A DNA stretch of 64,000 nucleotides from Babesia bovis T2Bo (Eukaryota > Apicomplexa > Aconoidasida > Piroplasmida > Babesiidae). The notes under the pieces were generated by a model. It was not told the DNA's origin. It saw nothing but the letters and a program-made list of their open reading frames with translations, and ran no database searches. Of this stretch, positions 11,491 to 21,900 are shown in pieces. Location of the stretch: assembly GCF_000165395.2 (NCBI RefSeq), contig NC_010574.1, positions 806,001 to 870,000 on the forward strand, given 5' to 3'. Made by a program: the position numbers and the translations under genes. The first letter of the stretch is position 1, and the number at the start of each line of letters is the position of its first letter.

Positions 11491-11810
11491 TTGCGCTTTA
11501 ATCCATTGTATGGTTTATTTGCTCTTTCGACATTGATTTAATGTATCGCTACGTATAATGACTATAGATAATTAGTAATTGTGGTTATATGACCGATTGC
11601 ATTGTGCATAGGTGGACAGTTAAGTGTTCCCCGTGCCTCGTACTATTTAAATGTTCACGGAAACGTGCCCATTAAAAATCGTGCCGTATAAAATTAACAT
11701 CGGAGTGTGGCCTAAATCCCTTGTTAACAATTATCAAGGTTCAAAAATGCTCTCATCATCAAACCTGGATGATTGATCTCACAGACAAAACCAATAATGG
11801 TACTTTCTGG
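11491..11810. other. Gene-free stretch between convergent MscS paralogue 1 and RAD51
   Basis: These 320 bases lie between two stop codons and should hold both 3' untranslated regions. They are AT-rich, with no frame or RNA gene that I can support. Confidence 0.6.
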
Positions 11811-12944
11811 TCATACAGAGCTATCGTCATAATCCACTATACCTCCTTCTGCGATTGCAAAAACAGCTTCACCTTCCGGTAGTGATGGTGAATTATAGAC
11901 TTTGCACACTCTGCTGTTACCTCTCGCTTTTCTCAAGAACAGTCTGGTTTGAGTGTTCTGAGCAACTACATGGCCACCCACTGGGACCTTGTCATTCCCA
12001 CCCATAAAGGAGGACATATTATCGACTCTTGCCATTACCTGGTTAGTCACAACTACTGCGACACCGTAAATATCTGCTAGGCGCTTCAGAGCTCTGAAAT
12101 ACTTGCCAAGGCTCATCTGCCTGGCTGCTAGCTCACCACGTCCTGTGTAGTCTGTCCTATATAGTGCAGTTGCACTGTCTACGATTAACATGGCAAACCT
12201 TGATTGCGCCATGTAATGGGCTGCCTCAACAAGCATATCAAATTGTTGCTCAGTATTGGACACCTTAACGTATACGATATTCGCCACGCATTCCGCGTGT
12301 GATAGCCCAAAACGATTTGCAATCGGGCCTAGTCTTTCAGGTCTAAACGAATTTTGGGTATCTATCCATAGACATTTCCCTTCTCCGCCATTCTGCTCAA
12401 TAGGCAGTTGGGATGTAATCTGTATATAATGAACAGGTATATTAAATGGTTACAAAATGTATGACTATAACACTTACTGCTAGAGTGTGACATAGTTGAG
12501 TTTTGCCGGTGCTAAAGTCACCTATAATTTCGGTAATGCTGCCAGATTCAATACCGCCTTGCAACAAAGCGTCAAGTGCTGTAGAACCCGTGGTAAACTT
12601 GATTAGATTGAGTCTACATTCAAGATATTCAGCCGCTGTACATATATCTGGTGGGCATAGTTCTTTAACAATTTCTTTGATCTTTGCTACTTTCTGCTCA
12701 CTCAGTCCCTTGACCTCCAATAGTGTCTTGGAAGCGACCTGGGCTATACTATCCAGGGTCACATATCCGGCTGACGGTCATTAGATGATATATATTGGCA
12801 CCTACCAGCTTTTAGTACATCGATATCGCGTTGAAGGAATCCTTTACTGAGTAGACATTCCACAACCTGTAGTCCCGAGGCATAGGTATCCGTATACGGC
12901 ACGACTATTGAATTTTCAACTCTCTGCAGCTCTTGGCAAGACAT
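11811..12944 (-). CDS. RAD51: RAD51 recombinase with Gln at the catalytic Glu position (3 exons)
   Basis: Exons 12944-12806, 12770-12478 and 12419-11811 sum to 1041 nt, giving 346 residues, close to the family's ~340. The N-terminal helix-hairpin-helix region is present ([20 protein letters not shown]). Walker A is [12 protein letters not shown]. Walker B is [20 protein letters not shown], followed by [20 protein letters not shown] and [12 protein letters not shown]. These match RAD51 better than DMC1. The strand after Walker A reads [15 protein letters not shown], whereas RAD51/DMC1 have DTEGTFRP/DTENTFRP, so the catalytic glutamate is Gln here. The segment [20 protein letters not shown] also deviates from the usual PKKP(I/V)GG(N/H). 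It forms filaments on single-stranded DNA for homologous recombination; ATP hydrolysis may be altered. Confidence 0.9.
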
Positions 12945-13040
12945 TCTTAGTGTAATTAGCGATTTGTTTTGTTTTATTAATGGTGTGTGTAGACAATTGG
13001 TGAAGTACACACCTCATCTGATGCTAAAAAATATGGCTAG

Positions 13041-13625
13041 TTAATTATCCTTATAAAATCCCACATTTGACATTGAGTAGAGTGTTTCTGCAATAATAAA
13101 CGATTGTGCCCTTTGTTCCGCTACTTTGGTGTTGAGTGTCTTCAAGTTCCTGCTTATGCTGTGCACCTTTATGTAATGACGTACTGCTGCATTAATTGTA
13201 TCCGTTTTTCAATAAAATTTCTTGCCTCTTCAATCTCCATATCAACATAAAATTGGTAACCGATGTGTATGAGTATATGTCTATCTTGTCTATATCCTTA
13301 TGTGTATCTATACAATGACCTACGTTCTTGCGGGTAGGAATATATTATTCCCTGCGTCTACAAACGCCTTTATTCCAACATCCAGTTTACTCAATATCTT
13401 AATATTGTTTAACAATATTTTGCTGCGTTCTGTATATCTCAATCAGGGCACCTACTTGTTGATTATATTTGCCAGGATTTTATCACGTTCAGATTTTGCT
13501 GCCGTGATACCATAATCTAATATACTTTCTACAGACTCTGCATCTTGTATTTGCGGCGGTTGCAGCTCCCGGAGTACCTCTATGACCTCCGAGTCCGCTA
13601 GCTGTTCATCACTACTATTTATCAT
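13041..13625 (-). CDS. UXT-like prefoldin-family subunit (4 exons)
   Basis: Exons 13625-13456, 13422-13324, 13289-13185 and 13149-13041 sum to 483 nt, giving 160 residues. Introns are 33, 34 and 35 nt. The protein has an N-terminal coiled-coil helix (ITAAKSERDKILANIIN), a central beta region with KLDVGIKAFVDAGNNIFLPA and HILIHIGYQFYVDMEIEEA, and a second helix (LKTLNTKVAEQRAQS). The 'lDvG-x2-f-V-x-A', 'i-GYgFyvEmtleEA' order is that of alpha-type prefoldins, closest to UXT. UXT joins the R2TP/prefoldin-like complex and assists assembly of large complexes including RNA polymerases. Which prefoldin it is remains uncertain. It sits 21 nt downstream of Pescadillo on the same strand. Confidence 0.72.
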
Positions 13626-13646
13626 GTTCTATACTGAATTATAAAA

Positions 13647-15341
13647 TTAATTATGTTTTTCTTTTGTTTTATTTTTAATGGCCAATTTTTTCTGTCTGAG
13701 CTTTTCGGCAGCTTCTTCTTTGCGTTGTTTATCGTTCTGCGTGGTGTGTTTGTTTGTATTATGGCATTACCTCAATTCTAGTGAGAAGCTTTCTGGTTTT
13801 ATTTGACATCATTGCTTTCGCCATATGCTTGACTTCAGGTGTCTGCATGGGTGATTTGATACGGAATATAGCATTTACCATATTAGTCTCTTGCTTGATA
13901 TTTTCTTGGAACTCCATTCGTTTTTCTTTGAGGTCCTCGGGGTCATCTGTTAAGTCATGTATAATTAAATGTAGACCTACCTTCGGGTAGATTCTTCCGT
14001 AGCGCTTCCCTGATTAGGTTATCCAGCTCAACCTTTCTATCTGGTACCTCCGCATCGTCAACAAACGGTGACAGGTGATGTGGAAGCTTAACTCCGGGTG
14101 CGTACTGTTGTACCGGTAATAAAATGCCACAGTTTAGGCAGTCAAACACATATTGCGGTTGGACGTAATCCTTTTTGATATCAAGTTCTATGGAAGTATA
14201 TAGAGAAGCTATGTCCGCCTACCTGTAATGGGCCTGTCAATTACAACATGTGTTGCGTTATCAATATCCGATAAAATGCCACCAGCGGATGTAATAACTA
14301 GGCTTGTGGGAACCAGTGGTACTTCAGATGAAATGAAAAAACGCATTCCTGTAAAAATGCCTTCAGTAACCGTGGCAGCTCCAGTAACATCCATATGCAC
14401 GTAATCAATAGTGACATTCTCCATGTTTGGCTTAATAACCGGTGGATATGAAAGTCCCGCCATGGCGTAAAGCTTAAAGTTGGCCAGTTTGATCAATTCA
14501 ATATAATATTCCACAAAAGTAGATATAACCTTGAAGTCGACCTCCTCAGGAAGAGTCTGTAGTGATTTAGCACGTTAAACAATTTTTAGATAAAATGTCA
14601 GCTAAACCTGATCAAATACCCACCTGGGAGAAACAGTGCGGGAGTATCCATGTAACAGTTTCACCTAGTATTTCCGCTTGGAAATAGAAACCTTTAATAG
14701 AAATAAAGGTCTTCTTTAGACAGCGCGTTTCACTGACATATTTAAGAAAATGCTGCAAATGAAGGTGGCAAGCAGCAGTGAGCTTAGGGTCAACACCCCT
14801 CTTGGAATCAGCTGGTAGTGCTGCAAATTATTGAATAAAAGTATCGAATAGTACGAGTGGCATATAAAATACATGATACAACAAGCTTACCTGCAACAGC
14901 TGCGATGGTAGAAACTGCATCATCGAGATCGGCCACAGCATTAACGAGAGCTGGGCACCTTTCCTTAACGATTTCCTTTAGGGAATACCTTGGTGTTCTT
15001 TTTTTTGCCAATTTAGCATCCAAAAACTCTTCCCTTGCCACCAGTCTACGGTAACGTTTCAAATGGGCGCTTATATCTCTAAACTTCGACAGCAATTCAC
15101 CAGCTGCCAGGTACCTAACATCGTTTATATGGTAGTATATCTTATCCTTCTTAATTTTCTTGCGATTGATGCCCTTACTGGTCAGGGTGTAACCGCTGGT
15201 CAGATCTCTTGGGTATACACCCTTGAGGATACATAGCCGTTGAAAGTCCTTAAGCGACACCTGTAGCTTTTTGAGGGCTTGACTACGCGTAATATAGTTA
15301 CGCGTGTTGCCCTCGGTATTAGGCTTCTTCTTAAGCGTCAT
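13647..15341 (-). CDS. PES1: Pescadillo homologue NOP7/PES1 (6 exons)
   Basis: Exons 15341-14891, 14820-14624, 14556-14223, 14187-13981, 13946-13771 and 13736-13647 sum to 1455 nt, giving 484 residues. The Pescadillo N-terminal domain is clear: [33 protein letters not shown], then [39 protein letters not shown] and [14 protein letters not shown] domain follows ([61 protein letters not shown]). The Lys-rich C-terminus ends in [11 protein letters not shown]1 is part of the PeBoW (Nop7-Erb1-Ytm1) complex that processes 27S pre-rRNA to 25S/5.8S. The acidic stretch between domains seen in animals is missing. Introns range from 33 to 70 nt. Start at 15341 gives MTLKKKPN; an in-frame ATG at 15374 is possible but non-homologous. 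Confidence 0.95.
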
Positions 15342-15683
15342 TGCGTTTATAATATAAATGACCTTCTGCAACACTATGGTGTTGGTATTAAGGTTACCAC
15401 ATATGAATTAAATATAATGAAACTATTTACACAGATATTGTTTTATAAAATCTGTGTTAGTTTTTAAATTACTAAGCGCTTCTATAATACTGGTGTGTAT
15501 TCTAGGTACGGCTAAATCTATCTCAGTAGTTTTCAATGCGTCTATGGAACTGCGAGTATCGTTTCAAACTTGAGTGTATATATCTAAGCTAATACATATC
15601 GTATAAATGTTATCGAAATACAATCACTAATAAATACAACATATCCAATTAATGAAATACTATACAAAATATTGGATTCCAGT
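15342..15683. other. Intergenic region between Pescadillo and MscS paralogue 2
   Basis: These 342 bases hold the upstream region of Pescadillo and the 3' end of MscS paralogue 2, which are on the same strand. The sequence is AT-rich with TATA-like runs (for example around 15570-15600). No gene or RNA element is recognised. Confidence 0.55.
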
Positions 15684-18386
15684 TTATGTGTGTTTGTTGA
15701 GATGTACGACATGGCGTCTTGGTCCACCACGTCGATGTGGCGTTTTGTGGAATACGATAGGTTGTGCAGGTAGTGTATATGTGATGTTGTTTTCCCTGCA
15801 GTGTTTCATTGTGGCTTCCATAATATCGCTACGCAGTTGGAATATACGTTGCCAATTTCCCCATCCTTCGATGCAGGTTACCCATATGCTTAGCTTCAAG
15901 CTATGTCCAGGGTTAACCTCAACATAGTATATGGAGAGCCCATTTTTGACGAAATCATTTGGTCTTGAGTTACAAACACCGACCAGGTAATCGCCTAGGT
16001 TGCTTAATTGTTCTTCCGTAGTCTCCGTATCTACATGGAAGTCATAGTTGAACGTAGCGCGCACAGCACGGCTTTCGTTAGTTATTTTCATACTTGATAG
16101 TGTAGCGTTTTGGTACACCAGACCTTTCCCCAGGATGGTTACAAACTCGGTGGTGTAGGTCCTGATTTTCTTGACAATGAGCGGTTCTCCGTCATTAAGG
16201 CGAACACGGTCGCCCACATTATAGGGATTTGATATCGCCACAAAGATGACTGACGTCATGAAATTGGTATACAGGTAGCTGAGTGCCACTGTGAGTGCCG
16301 ACATGAGTGCTGCTCCTGATACTACAATGGCCTCCGCTGTGATTCCGGATAGGAATGCCATAACTACAACAGCGAATATCCAGGTACCACATGAGAGTAG
16401 CCTTAAAAGCACACGGAAGATACTATCCTGCCCCTTGATGATATTCTTGAATTTTTTACGTGCTGTATATAGGTTCTGTAAAGTTTGTTGTAGCATTGAC
16501 ATGTTAATCCTTCCGTGTCCTGACAGATCCAGTAACCTCATGATGGTATCTGCTTCATCCGGATTAAGGAACGACCTCATATCATCTAGGGAGATGAACC
16601 TATCATCATGATCCTTTACGGAGTTAAATTGATAATCGGCCATTGCAATGGCATTTGTACTACACTCCTTGGCGCCCTCTGTTAGCGTCAGGTGCATTTG
16701 GTTTCTGAATTCATTGATCTTCATTACTGAGACCAATCTATTGTTTCTGGATTTAGACGCCGGTTTTACAGCAGGTTGCGATGCCGTAATATTTTCATTA
16801 GTTCCCAACGGTTGTTGCGATTGTGTGTCAACTGCCCTGGCACTGGGTGGGTTATTGGCATCACTGTTGACATTATCCCGAGCACTGCTCTTCTGGTCGC
16901 GGGGGGTTGCATCCTTTTGCGCTTCTGTCACCACTGGAGTATCAACAGGCCCCGACACAGTTTCTGCTGATGAGTTTGGATCTTCAGATATTTTGCCTTT
17001 GGCATCCTCGGGTGTTACGGCGACTCCGGATGTGATGGCACTACTTAAAGCACGATCCTCTGGTTGTACTGACATCGACTTGATAAGTGTGAAATACATC
17101 TGCTCAAAAAGCATAGACGCGCACTGTGGCACCAGGTTAACATCACGCAGTGCAACATCTTGGCACAAGAGCGATATCACAGGGGGTACCCTCATGACAT
17201 AACATATAAGTAGCCAGTTGGACAACGTTGAATTGGACGATTGCTCTACCAAAGCATCTGCTGAATCCGAGGGTACACTAAGGTCTTCATTGGAGTTGAA
17301 GTACTGCATATAGGCAACATCGTGCGACTCGTTAAGGATCCTTAATGCAAATGCACTGTGGAAATCATATATGCTTGGATTGCATCGCTCTATGATTGGT
17401 GACAGCTTGTTGCCAACATTCTTGCAAGCGAACGCCTTCGTGATACGATCTACAATTTCTGGTCGGGACATAACCAATTCCAACCAGTCGATATTGAACT
17501 TCCTTATATTGGCACACAGACGTAGGTAGCGCTTCAGAGCTTCATTGGAAGTGACTAACAAATTCAACTCAAAAGCGAACGAGACCAGTGAAAGCACCAT
17601 GCAACGAATACCAAGGATAAGGTGTACGTGGACAGCACATGATACCCAAACCAGCCCTTCTTCCTTAAAAATTAAGTGCTTCTTCACATATTCGCTTAAC
17701 AAGTATGAATCGATGATGTAAAGTGCATCTTGATTTTGAACTGCAAAAAATGACGCACACTCAAACAAAACTAACGTCTCGCAACTAAAATCTGCCATAC
17801 TATTGCCTGAGTAGCAGCCCACATAACATAGAATATACATGGATCTAACATGCTGATAGTAGCAAATACATAGGCATATCTTGCCATCCTTAGGTATAGC
17901 AGCGACTTGAGTAGGATGAATCTATGGAACGTGATTACCAATATCATTCACTTACCTAAATATCATCATACAAAGGTACATGACACAGTTGCCAGCTAAA
18001 ATAAATAGGAGGCACCATAATACATTCACCGAATAGTTTATCTGGTCACCTCCTTGAGGTCGAATCTGTAACATTATGTCTAAAAATATACATTGTCTTA
18101 CCACTTGTTCATCACCTCCATAGCTGTTAACATTGAACACGGTATAGGCAAATATGAGGCATAAATTCAAAGCCAGCCATAAAGGCGGCTGTCCATCTGG
18201 GAATATGGCATTGACAAAATTGCGGAACCAGCTTGCCGTTGGAGGGACGTAGGTGAAGTCTTCATCATCAGTGCCAACTAGCGTCTGCCAATGGTCAACA
18301 TCATTAAACCTTACACATACCGCATATTCCTTATCTATATTGCTGTCGCAATTGTCCATTTGATTAGATGCACGGTCAGCCGCCAT
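15684..18386 (-). CDS. EF-hand/MscS-type mechanosensitive ion channel, paralogue 2 (3 exons)
   Basis: Exons 18386-17956, 17921-17776 and 17740-15684 sum to 2634 nt, giving 877 residues. It shares the whole plan of the 8.7-11.5 kb gene: N-terminal membrane helices (LWLALNLCLIFAYTVF, VLWCLLFILAGNCVMYL), a charged and disordered cytosolic insert (~residues 400-520), an EF-hand-like part (FISLDDMRSFLNPDEADTIM), and the MscS module (GAALMSALTVALSYLYTNF, IFVAISNPYNVGDRVRLNDG, GLVYQNATLSSMKITNESRA). The intron after the 'MLDPCIFYVMW...' helix sits at the position of paralogue 1's fifth intron, supporting duplication. It likely acts in osmotic or tension sensing on the plasma or an internal membrane; location is not evident. 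Codon use is less T-biased than in paralogue 1. Confidence 0.9.
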
Positions 18387-18958
18387 TGTTTGCAGTACGC
18401 AGACTCACTGCTCTAGAACAGTTACCACAATAAGACTTCCTATATTACAAAACAAATTTATGTATCTGGTATATGAATTAAAATCATTGTAATAACCAAT
18501 TTATATGGTAAATTACGTTTGAATAAATGTGTATTAGGGTAATATTTCCTACACACTACACATTGACATTAGTGTGTGTCCACCATATAGTGATCTATAT
18601 CTCAATTTTTCGATAGAATCATATGCGTTTCCATCTGTTGATATCTATATATGCTACTCCATGGCAATGTGTGTTTTATATGACTTATACTCCACCTTGC
18701 ACATGAGGCAGTGGTAATTGTCTATATAAACAAGTATTGTTCAATAATAATGCTTAATGTCTATATGCTGTTTTGGGTTACTTATAGATCAGGTATCTAT
18801 CATATGTCAAAATGGGACCGTATTGTGTACTAAGGTCCTCAACAATGCTAACGTCATTTTCTATTCATTCTCGCCGCTATAACTGGGTGCTTATAAATGA
18901 CACGCACTTCACATAGTGATATTTATATAGTATTACAACAATGCCCGCCTTATTCCCA
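18387..18958. other. Intergenic region upstream of MscS paralogue 2
   Basis: These 572 bases lie between the TAF2 stop and the MscS paralogue 2 start, both genes being on the minus strand. The part near 18551-18577 holds an ACACACT/AGTGTGT inverted repeat described separately. No other feature is supported. Confidence 0.55.
18551..18577. promoter_or_regulatory. Candidate element: inverted repeat enclosing ACACATTGACAT
   Basis: Arms ACACACT (18551-18557) and AGTGTGT (18571-18577) are perfect complements. The 12-mer ACACATTGACAT (18558-18569) lies between them and recurs at 29512-29523. The element is about 165 bp upstream of the MscS paralogue 2 start. TGTGT-type motifs have been proposed as regulatory in the related genus Theileria (from memory), so a promoter role is plausible but unproven. 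Confidence 0.35.
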
Positions 18959-21900
18959 TCATTTGGGCACAGGCCCCTTTGCATTGCGTTGGAATGTACG
19001 CACAATAGCTGGCCATAAAGTATCAAACTGTCCTTCGACAAAGATAGAATCTGCGTATGGCAATGAATCAGCTTTGTTCACGATCCTTGCATTCTTAAAT
19101 ACCAAGGCTATATCTGCCTTAAATTGCATTGGCATGGTATACTGCCCTCCACGGGCCTTTTCTTCGATTTTGGAGAACCACATTGGATGCTTTACCATTG
19201 ACCTATATCCTACCAATGACAATTCGGGGTTGTGTATGAACCATCTAGCCTGTGGCAGCTCCATCAATGCTCCAATGGCTTCTACTGCTACCTCTATCCA
19301 GTTAGTGCTACCGCTACGTGCACCATCTCCGTACATACGTCGGAATGTCGCAATCTTCGGCATGCTGAGTCCACTGGTAACAGATTCGATATGCTGTGTT
19401 ACCAATGACTGATCCGGTGCAGGATCAGATTCGCTAAGCCTTCCAGGTCCAAAAAGTAGGTTAATTATCGAGCGTATATGTATGAATATTTGCACATTAT
19501 AGTACCTATTGGATGCAGCTCGAGGTCTCATTTGTTCGTACAACAGGTCTCTTATCACTACACTGTTATCACAATCCATGTTTATGAACAAAACTGGGTG
19601 TGACTGCGATAGTTCTTCGACAACATTACCGAATGACTCCCATGCGTGGGATACCAGATCTTTTTCTATTAATCTTTCACAGAGAGCAATGCAGCATCGA
19701 GTGGCTTCCAGGATACCAGCAAAGGCATGAATACGTTGCAACTGCTCTGGGAAACCCACTTTTTGCATTCTCATGATACCACCGTTTTCATCATCAAATG
19801 TCACGACGTGGCTGCAGAGACACAGTAGCCTCAGTAGCGACTCTATGGCTGCTATGTGCACCTGGTTGGAATAGTATGTTTGACCCAACTCAAACGCCTT
19901 TTGGCTAAGGTAGTAGACATTGTCCCTAAGTGGTATGAAATAGTGGAAATCAAACTCGAAACCAATATCGCTATCCGATATAAATCTAGCATTGCACAAC
20001 TCGAGGCATACTGGTTGCCTGCTGATGCAACGTAGGAATGCAGCTGACAGCACGCGATTGCGACTGCCACTACCCGGTATACCATCCAGCCTGAAAAGAT
20101 GCCACAACAGCTGCCATAATCGTTTCAGATCCAGGCAGTTAGGACGTTGTTCCTCTGCGTGCTTTAGTATACACGTCGGTACAGATAGGTACGAACAACA
20201 TTCCACAATATTTGTGGCGTGGACCATGTAGTTGAACCCGTTCATACTTTCTAGTGCTTTCGACAACATATCCACGACCATCTGAGGTGAGTACCCCAAT
20301 CTGTTGCGTAAAAGCGCCAATGCCCTGAAGAAGTCTAGCATAAACCTTGCTTCACTGGGATGCCAGTAGTTAGCGCTGGTGTTGTTCAGGAAGAATGCCG
20401 CAAAGTAGCTGTTGAACACTCCCTGCACAGCTCCTTGAAGCCTGGGATCGCGATTATGTAGACACGCGAGGCTGTATGCGCATCTAGCCCTAACTGCTGG
20501 ATGAATACGATGTCGGCGCATCATTAATTCCAGCTTGGTGACTGCAATGGACGCAATTGGATTATCGGATGTATCATAGTTTAAACTACGTCCAAATTGC
20601 CCCAAAGCCGCAGCTGATTCCAGTTGGGAGTATATATTATTATCACTTAGCAGCTGCTGCTCCCACATACCGCTACTCTGGCACCGTCGTATCCGCGCCA
20701 GTAGGCGGAACCCACTGTCGGCGGAGACCCACAGCAGTGGCAGCCGCACTTTGCTACATACCTTTGCCACTACACTCCTATTGTCAAGTTGCGATAACTC
20801 AGGGTGCATACCGATAAACAACATCTTCATCCAGTCGATTACCAGTTTATCACTTTGGCTGTGGTGGCCTATGTAATCACTTTTTCTCTGACTGTCGTCA
20901 ACCACTTCATCAGGATCCTTTTCAGGGACACCTTTTAGAGCAACTTTTTTACGACCACGTTCTGCACGGGGGTTGACTTTATAAGATATTGGTACCATAT
21001 CGCCAATCATTTTTACGTTTTCCCTTACACCATCGTCTTCTACTATGTCTATCTTAAAGTGTGAGATCCACTGCTTGGAGAATCCGGCGGACAGCGGTAT
21101 ACTGTACTCCTCTGGGTGGATCATAACACCTTGCTGGTGTACCAGTTGCCAATATGGTAACCCACCGTTGGACGCCACTGGTAGGCTGCCGCGGCCCATT
21201 AATCTCTCATATCCGTTTTTGTACTTATATCCTCCACAGTAAGTACTTCCATTATCTACATAGGTATCAATTATACTATGTACATCATAGTGTTGTGACA
21301 GCAGCTCAACGCAGTCGTATATAGGCCCATTACCTAGGCAGAATCCATGTGGGAATGGTCCTATATACCCAAATCCCATTAGGAAGTTGCCATCACGTCC
21401 CACGAGATCCACTGGATCATGCCACATTTGGAATAAACTCATGTTGCGTCTTAGCGTACCGGCTTCAGATGACTCAGCTATTGTTTTAGGGTTTGCGATA
21501 TCGCCGAAATCAAGTGCTGGTGGATTACTATAGCAGCATGCTGCATCACTAATTCCATAGAGCTGTACCACTCGTTCGAAAATTGCACTTGGCTGGCTTC
21601 CCAAACGCTCCTGTAGTTGCAGAACTACAGCAAGCCGATCATAGGTTTCATATAGGTTGCGTACTGCCAATTTTGCAGTTTTACATAGTGAATATCCACT
21701 GATACCATCCTTGTTAATATCCGCTGGTGGTTGTAGTGACTTTATATCAACTCGGAAATTAAGGTGATCCATGGAGGTACCTTTGCGCTGCAACTGCAGC
21801 GAGAAGCTTACATTCAACTGAGGGCATCCCGTGCCGTATATAAAAGAATGCACCGTGCTGTTATACTGCTTCATTATTGTGTTCAAATGGTCATGCTCAA

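Noticed and set aside
13041..13625. Apparent frameshifts or pseudogene between MscS paralogue 1 and Pescadillo
   Set aside because: Three introns of 33-35 nt restore one continuous UXT-like prefoldin frame; no frameshift is needed.
15684..15760. Arg/His-rich end of MscS paralogue 2 as a sign of read-through
   Set aside because: The frame is continuous from the conserved channel domain, and a basic tail is common in these channels; nothing indicates a missed stop.
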